Part shown: piece by piece, positions 1-9,206 of the stretch | How the letters are laid out: every line of letters begins with the position of its first letter | How positions within the stretch are numbered: the stretch's first letter is position 1 | Source of the DNA: Edaphobacter dinghuensis | GTDB lineage: Bacteria; Acidobacteriota; Terriglobia; Terriglobales; Acidobacteriaceae | NCBI RefSeq assembly: GCF_014640335.1 | Contig: NZ_BMGT01000002.1 | Span: forward strand, 1,116,001-1,180,000 | Direction of reading: 5' to 3' | DNA: 64,000 nucleotides | Position numbers and translations under genes: made by a program | The notes under the pieces: generated by a model | What the model was told of the DNA's origin: nothing | The model's database searches: none | The model's input: the letters and a program-made list of their open reading frames with translations, nothing else

Positions 1-522
1 CACCGTCTGCGCTCGCTGCGCTGTCTCCAGCCCAATCTCGCTCAGGCCGATGTAGCGCACATACCCCGCTACCACCATCTCGGCAATCGCGCCGACTGTC
101 TCCTCAATCGGAACATTTCCATCCAGCCGCGCCGGGCGGTAAATATCGATATGGTCCACTCCCAGCCGCGTCAGGCTATGCGACAGGAAGTTCTTCACCG
201 CTGCGGGGCGTCCATCGAAGCCCAGCCATGATCCATCCGGCCCACGCAGCGCACCGAACTTCACGCTCACCTTCACCTTTTCGCGTGCCGACGGACTCAT
301 CTCACGCAACGCCCGACCTACCAGCATCTCGTTGTGGCCCATTCCATAGAAGTCGCCTGTATCGAGCAGCGTCACTCCGCCGTCAACTGCCGCGTGAATG
401 GCACGAATGCTCTCCGCCTCGTCGCTCTCGCCATACATTCCCGACATTCCCATGCATCCCAGCGCCAGCGGGAACACCTTTGGCCCGGCGTTGCCCAGCC
501 TGCGAAAACTCTTGTTGCTCAT
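1..522 (-). CDS. Aldo/keto reductase (C-terminus beyond window edge)
   Basis: Reading down from ATG at 522 gives 174 codons with no stop before the window edge, so the gene is partial. The product starts MSNKSFRRLGNAG and carries aldo/keto reductase hallmarks: a catalytic Asp in LLDTGDFYG (about residues 51-59), Tyr four residues on, Lys in VKFG and the VDHIDIY segment with the active-site-side His/Asp. The family reduces aldehydes or ketones with NADPH in the cytoplasm; the substrate here is unknown. The start is supported by a GGAGGA ribosome-binding site inside an inverted repeat. It is divergent from the HxlR regulator at 603, which suggests it is that regulator's target, as often seen for redox- or aldehyde-responsive HxlR proteins. 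Confidence 0.9.
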   Translation of the reverse strand, partial: MSNKSFRRLGNAGPKVFPLALGCMGMSGMYGESDEAESIRAIHAAVDGGVTLLDTGDFYGMGHNEMLVGRALREMSPSAREKVKVSVKFGALRGPDGSWLGFDGRPAAVKNFLSHSLTRLGVDHIDIYRPARLDGNVPIEETVGAIAEMVVAGYVRYIGLSEIGLETAQRAQTV

Positions 523-602
523 CGATATGTCCTCCATATCGTCATCCTATGCAGGACACTCTCTTTTGGGAAGTAGGAACCTTTATGTTCTATACTTACC
601 GC
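523..602. promoter_or_regulatory. Divergent control region with two inverted repeats
   Basis: The 80 bp between the aldo/keto reductase and the HxlR gene holds two inverted repeats. GATATG-N5-CATATC at 524-540 brackets the reductase ribosome-binding site (GGAGGA on the minus strand). GGAAGTA at 569-575 faces TACTTACC at 592-599, a spaced AAGTA/TACTT dyad resembling HxlR-family operators. The second dyad lies just upstream of the ATG at 603, where an HxlR protein could repress both genes. The dyads are seen; the regulatory role is inference. Confidence 0.4.
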
Positions 603-1037
603 ATGGGAACCATAGAAAAACCCACACATTCATCGACCGCATCGGACACAGCGCAACAGGCCCTCGTCCACGAGATGCTCGAGCGCATCGCGGACAAGTG
701 GACGCTGCTCGTCATCGAAGAGCTGGCCCAGGCAGCGGCAGAGCTTCGCTTCACCCAGCTCTCCCAGCGCATCCCCGGCGTCAGCCAGAAGATGCTCACT
801 AAAACGCTGCGCCAACTCGAGCGCGACGGACTCGTCACCCGCCGCGTCCATCCCGTCATTCCGCCGCACGTCGACTACACGCTGACCCCGCGCGGCGAAA
901 GCCTCGGCGAGGCCGTCTGCGGCATCTGGCTCTGGGCCGAGAAGCACGGCAAGCAGGTCCTCCGCTCCCGCCATGCCTATGACAACCGCACCCGTATGCA
1001 GCCGCCCGCGTCGTCGCGAGCATCCTATACCTCATGA
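603..1037 (+). CDS. HxlR-family winged-helix transcriptional regulator
   Basis: 144 aa from ATG 603. Residues about 20-110 form an HxlR winged helix: MLERIADKWTLLVIEEL, then the recognition region RIPGVSQKMLTKTLRQLE, DGLVTR and the beta wing ending YTLTPRGESL. The reading frame stays open far upstream, but the extra residues are low-complexity Arg/Pro/Ser and antisense to the reductase, so I reject them. ATG 549 and ATG 585 are alternative starts. HxlR proteins bind DNA as dimers and often sense electrophiles or oxidants. Its stop codon overlaps the ATG of the small ORF at 1034, and it is divergent from the aldo/keto reductase. Confidence 0.88.
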   Translation: MGTIEKPTHSSTASDTAQQALVHEMLERIADKWTLLVIEELAQAAAELRFTQLSQRIPGVSQKMLTKTLRQLERDGLVTRRVHPVIPPHVDYTLTPRGESLGEAVCGIWLWAEKHGKQVLRSRHAYDNRTRMQPPASSRASYTS

Positions 1038-1177
1038 GTACGCCGCATCCCGATCCCGCCGAGCATGAAGTCGAGGACCCTATCCCCGATCCCGAGCCTG
1101 CCAGCCCGTCTCTCGACGAGCCTGATCCAGGAGTCTTCCATCATGACCCTGCAAAGCCCTCTCCTCCACAAACCTAG
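1034..1177 (+). CDS. Small acidic, proline-rich hypothetical protein (47 aa)
   Basis: ATG at 1034 overlaps the HxlR stop by four bases (ATGA), the usual sign of translational coupling. The 47 residues are rich in Pro, Asp, Glu and His, with repeats of the type DPxP (EDPIPDPEP, DEPDPGVF, HHDPAKP), no membrane segment and no domain I recognise. It could be a disordered peptide made with the regulator, or a chance ORF. The coupling and the regular DPxP repeats are the only support. Confidence 0.45.
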   Translation: MSTPHPDPAEHEVEDPIPDPEPASPSLDEPDPGVFHHDPAKPSPPQT

Positions 1178-1231
1178 AGCACATTTATTCTTCTGTAATC
1201 AGCAAAAGCTGTTTCCTTCAGTACACTGACC

Positions 1232-1783
1232 ATGAAAACAAGACCTATGAACCTCTTCATCCTCCGCCACGCGAGCGCCGGAGTCCGTCGCGCCAACCCG
1301 CTTCTCGACGTCAAGCGCCCCCTCGATAAAGACGGCAAACGCCATAGCCTCCAGCTCGCCTACGTCCTGAACGCATTGAACATCCAGTTCGATCTCATCG
1401 TCTCGAGCAATCTCAAACGCAGCCTGCAGACTGCCTCCCTTGTCGGCACCGAGATGGGCTACGAGTCCATCATTCAGGTCTCCAAAGCGCTCGCCCCCGA
1501 GGCCACCACTCGCGACTTCCAGCACCTGCTGCACGAGTGCCGCGACCACGAAAACGTACTCTTCGTCGGACACAGCCCCAACATCAATACCTTCCTTGGT
1601 TCGCTGCTCGTACCGGCCTCTACCCATGCAGCGGCCCAGGTGCGTCTGCGCAAAGGCTCGATCGCGCGGCTTTCGCTCACCCGCGGCCCGGCCACGCTCC
1701 AGTGGCTGCTCGATCCGCGCATCGTCCGCGCCCTCTACGCCACTTCGACGAAGAGCTCCCGGCGAAAGATCTCGCGAAAATAG
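1232..1783 (+). CDS. sixA: SixA-type phosphohistidine phosphatase (histidine phosphatase superfamily)
   Basis: 183 aa. The phosphoacceptor motif RHAS lies at about residues 12-15, the arginine-bearing SSNLKRSLQTA segment follows, and the second catalytic histidine is in LFVGHSPNIN (about 111-120). This is the order and size of SixA, which removes phosphate from histidine in phosphotransfer domains. A start at the in-frame ATG 1247 would give the usual SixA N-terminus (MNLFILRHA) and is equally plausible; neither has a strong ribosome-binding site. The 3' end runs 49 bp into the convergent ppx/gppA gene. The basic tail (STKSSRRKISRK) falls in this overlap. Confidence 0.85.
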   Translation: MKTRPMNLFILRHASAGVRRANPLLDVKRPLDKDGKRHSLQLAYVLNALNIQFDLIVSSNLKRSLQTASLVGTEMGYESIIQVSKALAPEATTRDFQHLLHECRDHENVLFVGHSPNINTFLGSLLVPASTHAAAQVRLRKGSIARLSLTRGPATLQWLLDPRIVRALYATSTKSSRRKISRK

Positions 1784-3294
1784 TCCGCTTCCTTGCGCAG
1801 CGACCACGCTTCAAGCTCCGCTCCGCTGCGCCCCGCAACCAGTTCCAGCACGACGCGCTTGGGATAGACATGCACTCGCATACGCACCACGGCGCTCGCC
1901 CTGTCCTGGTTGAGGGCCACCGCCAGCCGCAGCAAAACCACCGCCCGCCTGACATGCTCATGCTCTTCCATCGGAATCGTCCGCATGGGCCGGTCGGTCG
2001 CATCGGGCCGCGTCTTGCCCAGGTAGCGGGCAATCACGCTCACGATGGCTCGCTGCTCCGGGGAGAACCCGAAGATCTCCGAGTTCGCAATAATGTACTG
2101 CGTGTGCCGGTAGTGTCCCTGGTGGTTCATGAATTTGCCAACGTCGTTCATCATCGCCGCCGACTCGAGCCACAGCTTGTACTCTTCCGGCAGCTCATGC
2201 ACCCGCGCCATTGAGTCAAACAACTGCACAACATGCTGCCGCACCGGCTCAACATTCTTCAGTTGAACCCCGTACCTTTCGCAGACCTCCAACACGCCCG
2301 TCCACCGTTCGTCCTCGATCTTCCGATGCACCGAGGTTCGCAGGTCCGACTCCGCCAGCATCTGCGCCAAAATTCCGTCCCGCAGTCCCAGCGGAGAGTA
2401 GCGAAACCCCTTCAGCCCCATCCGCTCCAGCAGGCTCGCATAGACCAGTGCGCCGCCGACGATAATCTCAGACCGCCGTGGCCCGATTCCCGGCACCACC
2501 GCACGCTGCGCGTTGTTCATCTTCATCAGCTTGTCGGCGAGCGTCCTTACATCAGCCGTCGTTGCCTCATTCGGCTTCAGCCGCACAAACTTCTTCGGCG
2601 CAGATTTCTTCACCGGCAGCTTCTTCGCCATGGCCACGCCGGCCTCGGCCAGAGCCGCCGCTGTACCTGAGGTGGCAATCACCAGTCCCACCCTCGGCTG
2701 GCCGAGCTTCTTCTCGCCGCGCTTCAGCTCGCGGTCAATATATTGCTTCAGCCGCGCCACATCCTCCTTCGCCGGCGGGTCCGTCGGCAAAAACTCCTGC
2801 TGCAATCGCACCGCACCCAGCGAAAGGCTCACCATCGATTTGATCCGACCACCATCGGAGACCGTTACCTCGCAGCTTCCACCGCCCAGATCGATCAGCA
2901 GACACTTCCCCTTCGCGCCCGCCTCATGCGTGACCACGCCTAGATGAATCAGCCGTCCCTCTTCGAGGCCGGAGATGACCTCCACATCCCATCCCGTCGC
3001 CGACTTCACCCACTCCGTAAATGCAGCCGCATTCCGTGCATCGCGCATGGCGCTGGTTGCCACCACGCGCACCTTGTCCGCCGCATGAAGCTGCACCGCC
3101 TTGTAAAACCGCTTGAGCGCCCGAATCGTCACCGACATCGCCTCCGGCGAGATCGACCCGGTCTGAAAGACGCTCTCTCCAAGCCGCGTCACCTCGCGGT
3201 CTTCGTGCAGCGTCTTCAATCGATGCATATGCACAGAGGCAATCTTCAACCGACAGGAGTTCGACCCAATATCGACGGCGGCAAACGTAGGCAT
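1735..3294 (-). CDS. ppx: Exopolyphosphatase / guanosine pentaphosphate phosphatase (Ppx/GppA)
   Basis: 519 aa. The N-terminal actin-like ASKHA domain starts AVDIGSNSCRLKI and has the second phosphate loop DLGGGSCEV at about 141-149; helical HD-like segments follow (MMNDVGKFMNHQGHYRH at about 389-405). This is the long Ppx/GppA architecture, hydrolysing inorganic polyphosphate and/or converting pppGpp to ppGpp; sequence alone does not separate the two. Pairing with SixA next to it is common in environmental bacteria. The start at ATG 3294 places the first strand directly at the N-terminus. Convergent overlap with sixA is 49 bp. Confidence 0.9.
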   Translation of the reverse strand: MPTFAAVDIGSNSCRLKIASVHMHRLKTLHEDREVTRLGESVFQTGSISPEAMSVTIRALKRFYKAVQLHAADKVRVVATSAMRDARNAAAFTEWVKSATGWDVEVISGLEEGRLIHLGVVTHEAGAKGKCLLIDLGGGSCEVTVSDGGRIKSMVSLSLGAVRLQQEFLPTDPPAKEDVARLKQYIDRELKRGEKKLGQPRVGLVIATSGTAAALAEAGVAMAKKLPVKKSAPKKFVRLKPNEATTADVRTLADKLMKMNNAQRAVVPGIGPRRSEIIVGGALVYASLLERMGLKGFRYSPLGLRDGILAQMLAESDLRTSVHRKIEDERWTGVLEVCERYGVQLKNVEPVRQHVVQLFDSMARVHELPEEYKLWLESAAMMNDVGKFMNHQGHYRHTQYIIANSEIFGFSPEQRAIVSVIARYLGKTRPDATDRPMRTIPMEEHEHVRRAVVLLRLAVALNQDRASAVVRMRVHVYPKRVVLELVAGRSGAELEAWSLRKEADYFREIFRRELFVEVA

Positions 3295-3427
3295 CGCTCT
3301 TCACACACCTCAAACGGAAAAATCACCCAACACAAGCAAGATACATCCTCATGCGCTTCTCTCGTATCCACATCGCAGCCATCAAATCCGCCCAACAATT
3401 TATGCTTACAAAAGCACTTTAAATTCC

Positions 3428-5365
3428 ATGACTAACCAAACTCTCTCCGCAGTGCCAGCCTACCCCTCCGAGCTCTCTGCCGATACTCCCCGACGCTCCA
3501 CCGCCGCCGCCATCCTTCTCGGCCTCTGGCTGGTCATCTTCTTTGCTTCGCTCTTCGCTCCACCACTGCTCGACGACGCCGACGCCACCCATGCGAACGC
3601 TGCCCGTCACATCGCCCTCACCGGCGACTTCGTCACGCTGCACGTCAACGGCATCCGCTATCTCGAAAAAGCGCCGCTCCCCTACTGGCTCGACGCCGTC
3701 AGCTTCCGCATCTTCGGCTTCAACACCTTCGCCGCCCACTTTCCCGAAGCTATCGGAGTTCTCCTGCTTGCGCTCCTCGGCTTCCACTGGGCCAGCCGCG
3801 CCTTCGGCAACCGCACCGGCTTCTACACCGGCCTTGCCATCCTTACCTCCATCGGCGTCTTCCTCTTCACCCGCATTTATATCCCCGAAGTCCTGCTGAC
3901 TCTATTCCTCTGCATCTCTCTTTACTGCCTGCTCCGTGCTGTCGAAAGCAGCAACGGAGCAAAGCGCACCTTCTCCTCAGCCACCTATGCCTACATTATG
4001 TGGGCCTCGCTCGCCCTGGCTGTGCTTACCAAAGGGCTTGTAGCGATCGTCTTTCTGCTCGGCACCGCCATCGTCTACCTTGCGCTCACCGGCGACTACA
4101 AAAACTGGCGCGCATTAAAGCCTCTCACCGGAACCATCCTCTTTCTCGCCATCGCCGCACCGTGGCACATCCTCGCCGGCCTGCGCAACACCAACGGCAT
4201 GAACGGCCACGGCTTCTTCTGGTTCTACTTCGTCAACGAGCACTTCCTCCGCTTCCTCGGCAAGCGCTTCCCCAAGGACTACAACAAGCTCCCCGGCTAC
4301 CTCTTCTGGTCGCTGCACATCGTCTGGCTCTTTCCATGGAGCCTCTTCGTCCCCGCCGCCCTCGTCGTAGCCATCAAGAAATGGCGCACACGCAGCACAC
4401 CGCTTCTCGCCTCCCTGCGCTCGCTCGACTTTGCCCGGCAGACGCTTCTGCTGCTCGGCCTCTACTCTGCGCTTGTCCTCGTCTTCTTCTCAATCTCCAC
4501 CAATCAGGAGTACTACACCTTCCCCGCCTATCTCGCGTTGCTGCTGCTTCTCGCCGTCGCCCTTAATCGCGCAGAAGATACCTTCAACACCGACGCTTCC
4601 TCGCGCCGCTGGATCATCTTCGCCCATATCGCTTTCATGCTCATCGGCTTTGCCGTCGCCATCACCCTCGCCTACGGCCTCTGGAGCTCCCGCCACCTCG
4701 CCTTCGTCCCCGACATCGGCGATGTCCTCGCCCACCGCGACGTCGGCAACTATACCCTCTCCATGTCGCACTTCTTCGACCTCACCGACGCCTCCTTCGC
4801 CGCTCTGCGCCTGCCCGCAGGCCTCGCCGCCATCACTTTCTGCTTCGGCCCATCCATCGCATGGATGCTGCGCGCCAAAAAGCGCCACCTCGCCGCAACG
4901 ACGACCATCGCCCTTACCTCCACGGTCTTCCTGATCGCCGCACACATCGCCTTCGTTCGCTTCGCGCCTATGCTCTCCTCGAAGAAAGTCGCCGACAAGA
5001 TCGAAGCCCTCGAGGCCAGCGGGGCCATCTCCCACGACAACACCGTGCTCATGTACGGTGACCAGGCCTACGGCTCGTCCATCCCCTTCTACCTCGGCCG
5101 CCAGGTCGATCTCGTCGAAGGACGTTCCACCTCCATGCTCTTCGGCTCCTACTTTCCCGACGCTCCACACATCTTCCTCACCAACGAGGACCTGCTCAGG
5201 ATCTGGGGTACCGGCGACCGCAAGCTCCTCTTCGTTCCTCTTGAAAAGAGAGACACCGTGGACCAGCTGCTCGGCAACAACAAAATCCTCCTGCAGGAGA
5301 CCTCCGGCAAGGCACTTTACACCGATCGTCCTCTCGACCAGCCGAATCCCCAGCCAGGAATGTAG
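3428..5365 (+). CDS. ArnT-like GT39/GT83 membrane glycosyltransferase, copy 1
   Basis: 645 aa, polytopic, with the family's acidic pair in the first periplasmic loop (LLDDADATH, residues 48-56) and about ten to twelve hydrophobic segments, for example around 28-46, 190-215, 305-325 and 350-375. Such enzymes use polyprenyl-phosphate sugars to decorate lipid A, proteins or other glycolipids at the outer face of the inner membrane. A hydrophilic C-terminal domain of about 140 residues follows. The next gene downstream (5474) is a paralogue with the same length and shared motifs (HVNGIRYLEKAPLPYW against YVNGIRFFDKPPLMYW). The acceptor and donor cannot be read from sequence. Confidence 0.85.
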   Translation: MTNQTLSAVPAYPSELSADTPRRSTAAAILLGLWLVIFFASLFAPPLLDDADATHANAARHIALTGDFVTLHVNGIRYLEKAPLPYWLDAVSFRIFGFNTFAAHFPEAIGVLLLALLGFHWASRAFGNRTGFYTGLAILTSIGVFLFTRIYIPEVLLTLFLCISLYCLLRAVESSNGAKRTFSSATYAYIMWASLALAVLTKGLVAIVFLLGTAIVYLALTGDYKNWRALKPLTGTILFLAIAAPWHILAGLRNTNGMNGHGFFWFYFVNEHFLRFLGKRFPKDYNKLPGYLFWSLHIVWLFPWSLFVPAALVVAIKKWRTRSTPLLASLRSLDFARQTLLLLGLYSALVLVFFSISTNQEYYTFPAYLALLLLLAVALNRAEDTFNTDASSRRWIIFAHIAFMLIGFAVAITLAYGLWSSRHLAFVPDIGDVLAHRDVGNYTLSMSHFFDLTDASFAALRLPAGLAAITFCFGPSIAWMLRAKKRHLAATTTIALTSTVFLIAAHIAFVRFAPMLSSKKVADKIEALEASGAISHDNTVLMYGDQAYGSSIPFYLGRQVDLVEGRSTSMLFGSYFPDAPHIFLTNEDLLRIWGTGDRKLLFVPLEKRDTVDQLLGNNKILLQETSGKALYTDRPLDQPNPQPGM

Positions 5366-5473
5366 AGGTTATTTCTTTGCGCAGAGACGACGCTTTTGTC
5401 GTCTCGTCAAAACACTGGCTTTCTTTTTCGTCTCATATCAACTTATTTAAGGCGGCGCGACCTGGAACGATCC

Positions 5474-7417
5474 GTGAACGAAACCATCACCCAATCCGCA
5501 CCCGCCCGCCGCTGGAGCCCTCTCTCCATCGCCATCCTCACCGTCACCTGGATGCTCCTCCAGATCGGCGGCCTCTTCACCCCTGGCCTGCTCGACGACG
5601 TCGACTCCATCTACATCGAGATCGCTCGCGAGATGCTCCGCCGCCACGATTTCGTCACCCCCTACGTCAACGGTATCCGCTTCTTCGATAAGCCGCCGCT
5701 CATGTATTGGATGGCAGCCGGTTCCATGCATCTGTTCGGCGTTCACGACTGGGCTGCACGCCTTCCGCTCGCGCTCGCCGTGCTCGCTCTGCTGCTGGCC
5801 GTCTATGCGCTCGGCATCCGCCTCTTCGCAGAGATCTCACCCACTGCCCATCCCGACCGTGGAGGCTTCTACGCCGCGCTCGCCATGGCCACCAGCATCG
5901 GCCCCTACCTTTACACCCGCTTCTACATCCCCGACATCCTGCTCGCCCTGTGGATGACGCTCGCCGTCCACCTCTTCCTCATAGCCCTCGACCGCATCAA
6001 GGAAACATCCCAAAATCAGACTCAAAACCAAGTGCCCCATGTCTCGCATCTGGGCCATGGGTTTTCGGCCATAAAATCACCGCTCCTCCCCTGCCTCGCC
6101 TTCGCTGCAGTCATGGCCCTGAACGTTCTCACCAAAGGACTCATCGGCCTCGTCTTCCCTATCGGCTTCGTCTTCCTCTACCTCGCTGTCACAAAACAGC
6201 TACGTCTCCTCACCCGCTTCCATCCGCTGTCGAGCACCGCCGTCTTCCTCATCATCGCCGCTCCGTGGCACATCCTCGCTGCGTTGCGCACCCCGGCCAT
6301 CGCACTTCCCACCGGCCTCGGCCTGCCCGCCACCGGAGGCTGGGCATGGTTCTATCTCTACAACGAGCACATCGCCCGCTTCCTCGGACACCGTATCCCC
6401 CACGACTACGGACAGGTGCCAATTCCGCTTTTCTGGCTGCTCACTGCCATCTGGATCATGCCCTGGGCCGCCTTTCTGCCCGGCTCCATTGCCGATTACA
6501 TCCGCAGCCTCCGCAATAGAGTTACTGCCACACCACGCAGCTACGAAGCGGCCCTGTCACTCTTGCTCTGGCCTCTGGTAGTCCTCGGCTTCTTCACCTT
6601 CTCCAGCCGACAGGAGTACTACGGTCTCCCCGCTCTGCCCGCACTCGCGCTCATGGCTGCTGCCCTTCTCACCCGCGCCAACAGAGGCGAATCCGACGCG
6701 CAGCAAAGCGCGCTCAACTGGTCGCTCTACTTCCTTCTACCCTTCGCCACCGCAGCTGCCATCGTCTGCGGCTACTTCGCGATCACCGCGCCACACCCGG
6801 CTCCCGGCACAGACATCGCCTCTCTGCTCGCGGCCAACCCCCGCTTCTACAACCTCTCCCTCGGCCACCTCTTTGACCTCACTGGAGCCGCCATGGGCCT
6901 ATTTCGTGGCCCCCTGACAGCCGTCGCCGTCAGCATGGTCGCCATCGGTCTCGGCAGCTACGCACTCCGTCGCAAAGGACGCGCCTACGCTGCCAACCTC
7001 ACTCTCGCCGCTGCCATGATTGTCACCCTTCTGGCCGCGCACGTAGGGCTCGCGCGCTTCTACCCCATCCTCGGATCAAAGGGACTCGCCGAAGCCATCA
7101 ACGCAGACCAGCCCACCCCCAACGACTTCATCATTCTGGACGGCGAGCTGACCTCCGGCTCCGCTCTCATCTTCTACACTCGGCATCAAGTCCACCTCGT
7201 CGATGGCCGCGTCAACGGCCTCTGGTACGGCAGCTTTTGGCCCGACGCCCCTCATATCTTCGAGACTGAATCCACCCTTCGCCAACTCTGGGCCAGTCCT
7301 CAGCGCGTCTTTCTCTTCACCTACAAACCCGAGGCACGCATCAAGGACCTTACCCCGTACGCGCCAGTTCGCACACTCGCCACTTCAGGAGGCAAGACCG
7401 TTCTGACCAACCGCTAA
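5474..7417 (+). CDS. ArnT-like GT39/GT83 membrane glycosyltransferase, copy 2
   Basis: 647 aa if started at GTG 5474, matching the 645 aa of its upstream paralogue; the frame is open back to TTG 5396 but those residues (RLISTYLRRRDLERS) have no counterpart in copy 1. It carries the acidic pair LLDDVDSIY (39-47), YVNGIRFFDKPPLMYW, many membrane segments and a soluble C-terminal domain. Its middle holds an insertion of polar residues (about 175-200: KETSQNQTQNQVPHVSH) absent from copy 1. The 108 bp gap and shared orientation suggest co-transcription. Same reaction class as copy 1; the two may act on successive sites or different acceptors. Confidence 0.83.
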   Translation: MNETITQSAPARRWSPLSIAILTVTWMLLQIGGLFTPGLLDDVDSIYIEIAREMLRRHDFVTPYVNGIRFFDKPPLMYWMAAGSMHLFGVHDWAARLPLALAVLALLLAVYALGIRLFAEISPTAHPDRGGFYAALAMATSIGPYLYTRFYIPDILLALWMTLAVHLFLIALDRIKETSQNQTQNQVPHVSHLGHGFSAIKSPLLPCLAFAAVMALNVLTKGLIGLVFPIGFVFLYLAVTKQLRLLTRFHPLSSTAVFLIIAAPWHILAALRTPAIALPTGLGLPATGGWAWFYLYNEHIARFLGHRIPHDYGQVPIPLFWLLTAIWIMPWAAFLPGSIADYIRSLRNRVTATPRSYEAALSLLLWPLVVLGFFTFSSRQEYYGLPALPALALMAAALLTRANRGESDAQQSALNWSLYFLLPFATAAAIVCGYFAITAPHPAPGTDIASLLAANPRFYNLSLGHLFDLTGAAMGLFRGPLTAVAVSMVAIGLGSYALRRKGRAYAANLTLAAAMIVTLLAAHVGLARFYPILGSKGLAEAINADQPTPNDFIILDGELTSGSALIFYTRHQVHLVDGRVNGLWYGSFWPDAPHIFETESTLRQLWASPQRVFLFTYKPEARIKDLTPYAPVRTLATSGGKTVLTNR

Positions 7418-7421
7418 AGTT

Positions 7422-7799
7422 CTACCAAATACGCCGCCTACGCAGCGGCAGACGATTGCGGTTGCGAGCCGGGACCAATCCAAGCTCTGCGACCAGTTCT
7501 GATAGCTGCATCTGCCCACGCTCGCTCAATCTCACAAAAGAGATTCCAATCAGGCCCGGTCTCGACCTGTCGACAAACGCGACATTGCCCAACATGCGCA
7601 AAGCGATCCCCTTCATCTGCACCACCAGCTCAACCGCAGCCCCCTGCGAGACATAGACCGGCAACCGTATCTCAATCAGGCACCCGCCACGGCTCAGGTC
7701 AATGATGCGGCCCGACCGGACGATGCCGGGTATCCGATTCAGCTTCACTTGCCCAAAGCAGAGATAGCGCGCTTCCTTCCGGCGTTCCTGCAACTCCAT
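7422..7799 (-). CDS. PilZ domain protein (cyclic di-GMP receptor type)
   Basis: 125 aa, essentially a single PilZ domain. The c-di-GMP binding signature is visible: RRKEAR at residues 6-11 and IDLSRGG at about 33-39, fitting RxxxR ... (D/N)xSxxG, followed by beta strands to about residue 105 and a very basic tail (RNRNRLPLRRRRIW). Stand-alone PilZ proteins relay c-di-GMP to motility, secretion or polysaccharide synthesis. It is convergent with the second glycosyltransferase (4 bp apart) and is followed upstream by another minus-strand gene at 7862-9049, so a role in surface glycan control is possible but not shown. Confidence 0.85.
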   Translation of the reverse strand: MELQERRKEARYLCFGQVKLNRIPGIVRSGRIIDLSRGGCLIEIRLPVYVSQGAAVELVVQMKGIALRMLGNVAFVDRSRPGLIGISFVRLSERGQMQLSELVAELGLVPARNRNRLPLRRRRIW

Positions 7800-7861
7800 T
7801 GTGGATATATCGGCTGAAAATGGCAGCTATCTTAGCCGCGCATCGACACTCACTAAGAAAA

Positions 7862-9049
7862 CTACTCGGGAGCCTCCACCTTGCCCCCGTCCTTGAGCCG
7901 ATAGATCTTCCCGCGGTAATAGAACCGGTCGCCCCCATAGCTGCCCAGCCACAGGATGCTTCCGAGCAGGTCGCGTATCGGGTACAGCATCGTCCCCCGC
8001 ACCCAGTCCGGATCGCCCATCACTCGCAGAATCGCCCCCGCCTGCATCCACCGCTGCACGATCATCCACGAGAGCCAGAGCACTCCCACCAGCGCATGGC
8101 CGCTTAACAAACCCCACAGCAGGCCCAGCAGACCGAAGGGCATGGCAAACGTCAGCCCGCTGCCCAGGTGCCCCCACGGACGCGACCGCCGCGTGCTCTG
8201 CATCCAGCGCAACTGATTGCGAAACGACAGTCCGAATGGAGTGTCCTGCACCATCAAACGAATCACGTGCGTCGCCATCTGCACACCGATTCCCTGCGCA
8301 GCCAGCCGATTGCCCAGCACAAAATCATCCGCGTAAAACTGGCCTAACTCCTCGAAGCCGCCCGCATCCTGAAATGACCTCTTGCGCACCGCCATGGTCG
8401 CGCCCAAAGCGAACTTCGTTCCCTCCAGCATGTCCGCCACCAGAACACCCGAGGTCATCTCCACGCTCTTGCCCACAGCGTCCAGTTGCGCCGAAAACCC
8501 TGCCGAAGCGCCGCCATCCACCGTCCCCAGATACACGCACGAAGCCAGCCCAATCTGCGGGTCCTTCAGGTTCTGCACCATGCGCCGCAGATAATCCCGT
8601 GTCACCCGCACATCCGCGTCGCTGGTGATATACAGCTCATGCCGCGCTATCGAGTCCAGCTTTGCCAGCGAGTACACCTTCGCGTTATGAAACTTGGGTA
8701 ACGGCTCCCCGCAGGTCACAAACTTCGCGTCCACATGCGGATAGCGCTCGGCCACCCGCTGCGCCAGCCGCAATCCTTCGTCGGTGTCGTGTCGCGCACA
8801 AAACAGCAGTTCGAACTCAGGATAATCCTGCTCGAAGAACGTCTCGAGATTGCGCTCCATCCCCGGCTCGGTGCCGTGTAGCGGCTTCAACACGCTCAAT
8901 GGCGGAAAAAACGTAGTTTCGGCGGAATCCTCCCGCCGCTTGCGCAGACCAAAGCGCGCCGCTGCCGCCATCACCATCAGGCAGTAGATCGTAGAAGTCA
9001 CTGAGCCGACGAGCGCGACCCAAAACAAGATATGCAGCAGAAGACTCAT
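7862..9049 (-). CDS. GT21-type glycosyltransferase (ceramide glucosyltransferase / HpnI-like)
   Basis: 395 aa. An N-terminal membrane helix (about 5-27) precedes a GT-A domain with the GT21 order: PPLSVLKPLHGTEPG, D in ARHDTD, TSDADVRV (D2, about 143-150), ADDFVLGNRL (D3) and the (Q/R)xxRW box as NQLRWMQSTRR, then hydrophobic C-terminal segments. The family adds sugars to ceramide, or in bacteria (HpnI) N-acetylglucosamine to hopanoid side chains. The neighbouring genes here are not hopanoid genes, so I do not assign the symbol. Start at ATG 9049 puts the membrane helix right at the N-terminus. Confidence 0.8.
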   Translation of the reverse strand: MSLLLHILFWVALVGSVTSTIYCLMVMAAAARFGLRKRREDSAETTFFPPLSVLKPLHGTEPGMERNLETFFEQDYPEFELLFCARHDTDEGLRLAQRVAERYPHVDAKFVTCGEPLPKFHNAKVYSLAKLDSIARHELYITSDADVRVTRDYLRRMVQNLKDPQIGLASCVYLGTVDGGASAGFSAQLDAVGKSVEMTSGVLVADMLEGTKFALGATMAVRKRSFQDAGGFEELGQFYADDFVLGNRLAAQGIGVQMATHVIRLMVQDTPFGLSFRNQLRWMQSTRRSRPWGHLGSGLTFAMPFGLLGLLWGLLSGHALVGVLWLSWMIVQRWMQAGAILRVMGDPDWVRGTMLYPIRDLLGSILWLGSYGGDRFYYRGKIYRLKDGGKVEAPE

Positions 9050-9206
9050 CTCACCCTTGCGAAACCCTGATTAATACGCAGTCTTCAAGTTTATCGCACC
9101 GCAGTTTAAGAGCTTCTCGCACACCGGCCGGATGCAGCGTTCAGACTTATCTCCGCGCGACATCGGTTAGGCTATTTTGAATAAACCCGGAAAGGAGATT
9201 TGCAGC

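Noticed and set aside
1199..1807. 202 aa minus-strand frame over sixA
   Set aside because: sixA has both catalytic histidine motifs; the antisense frame shows none.
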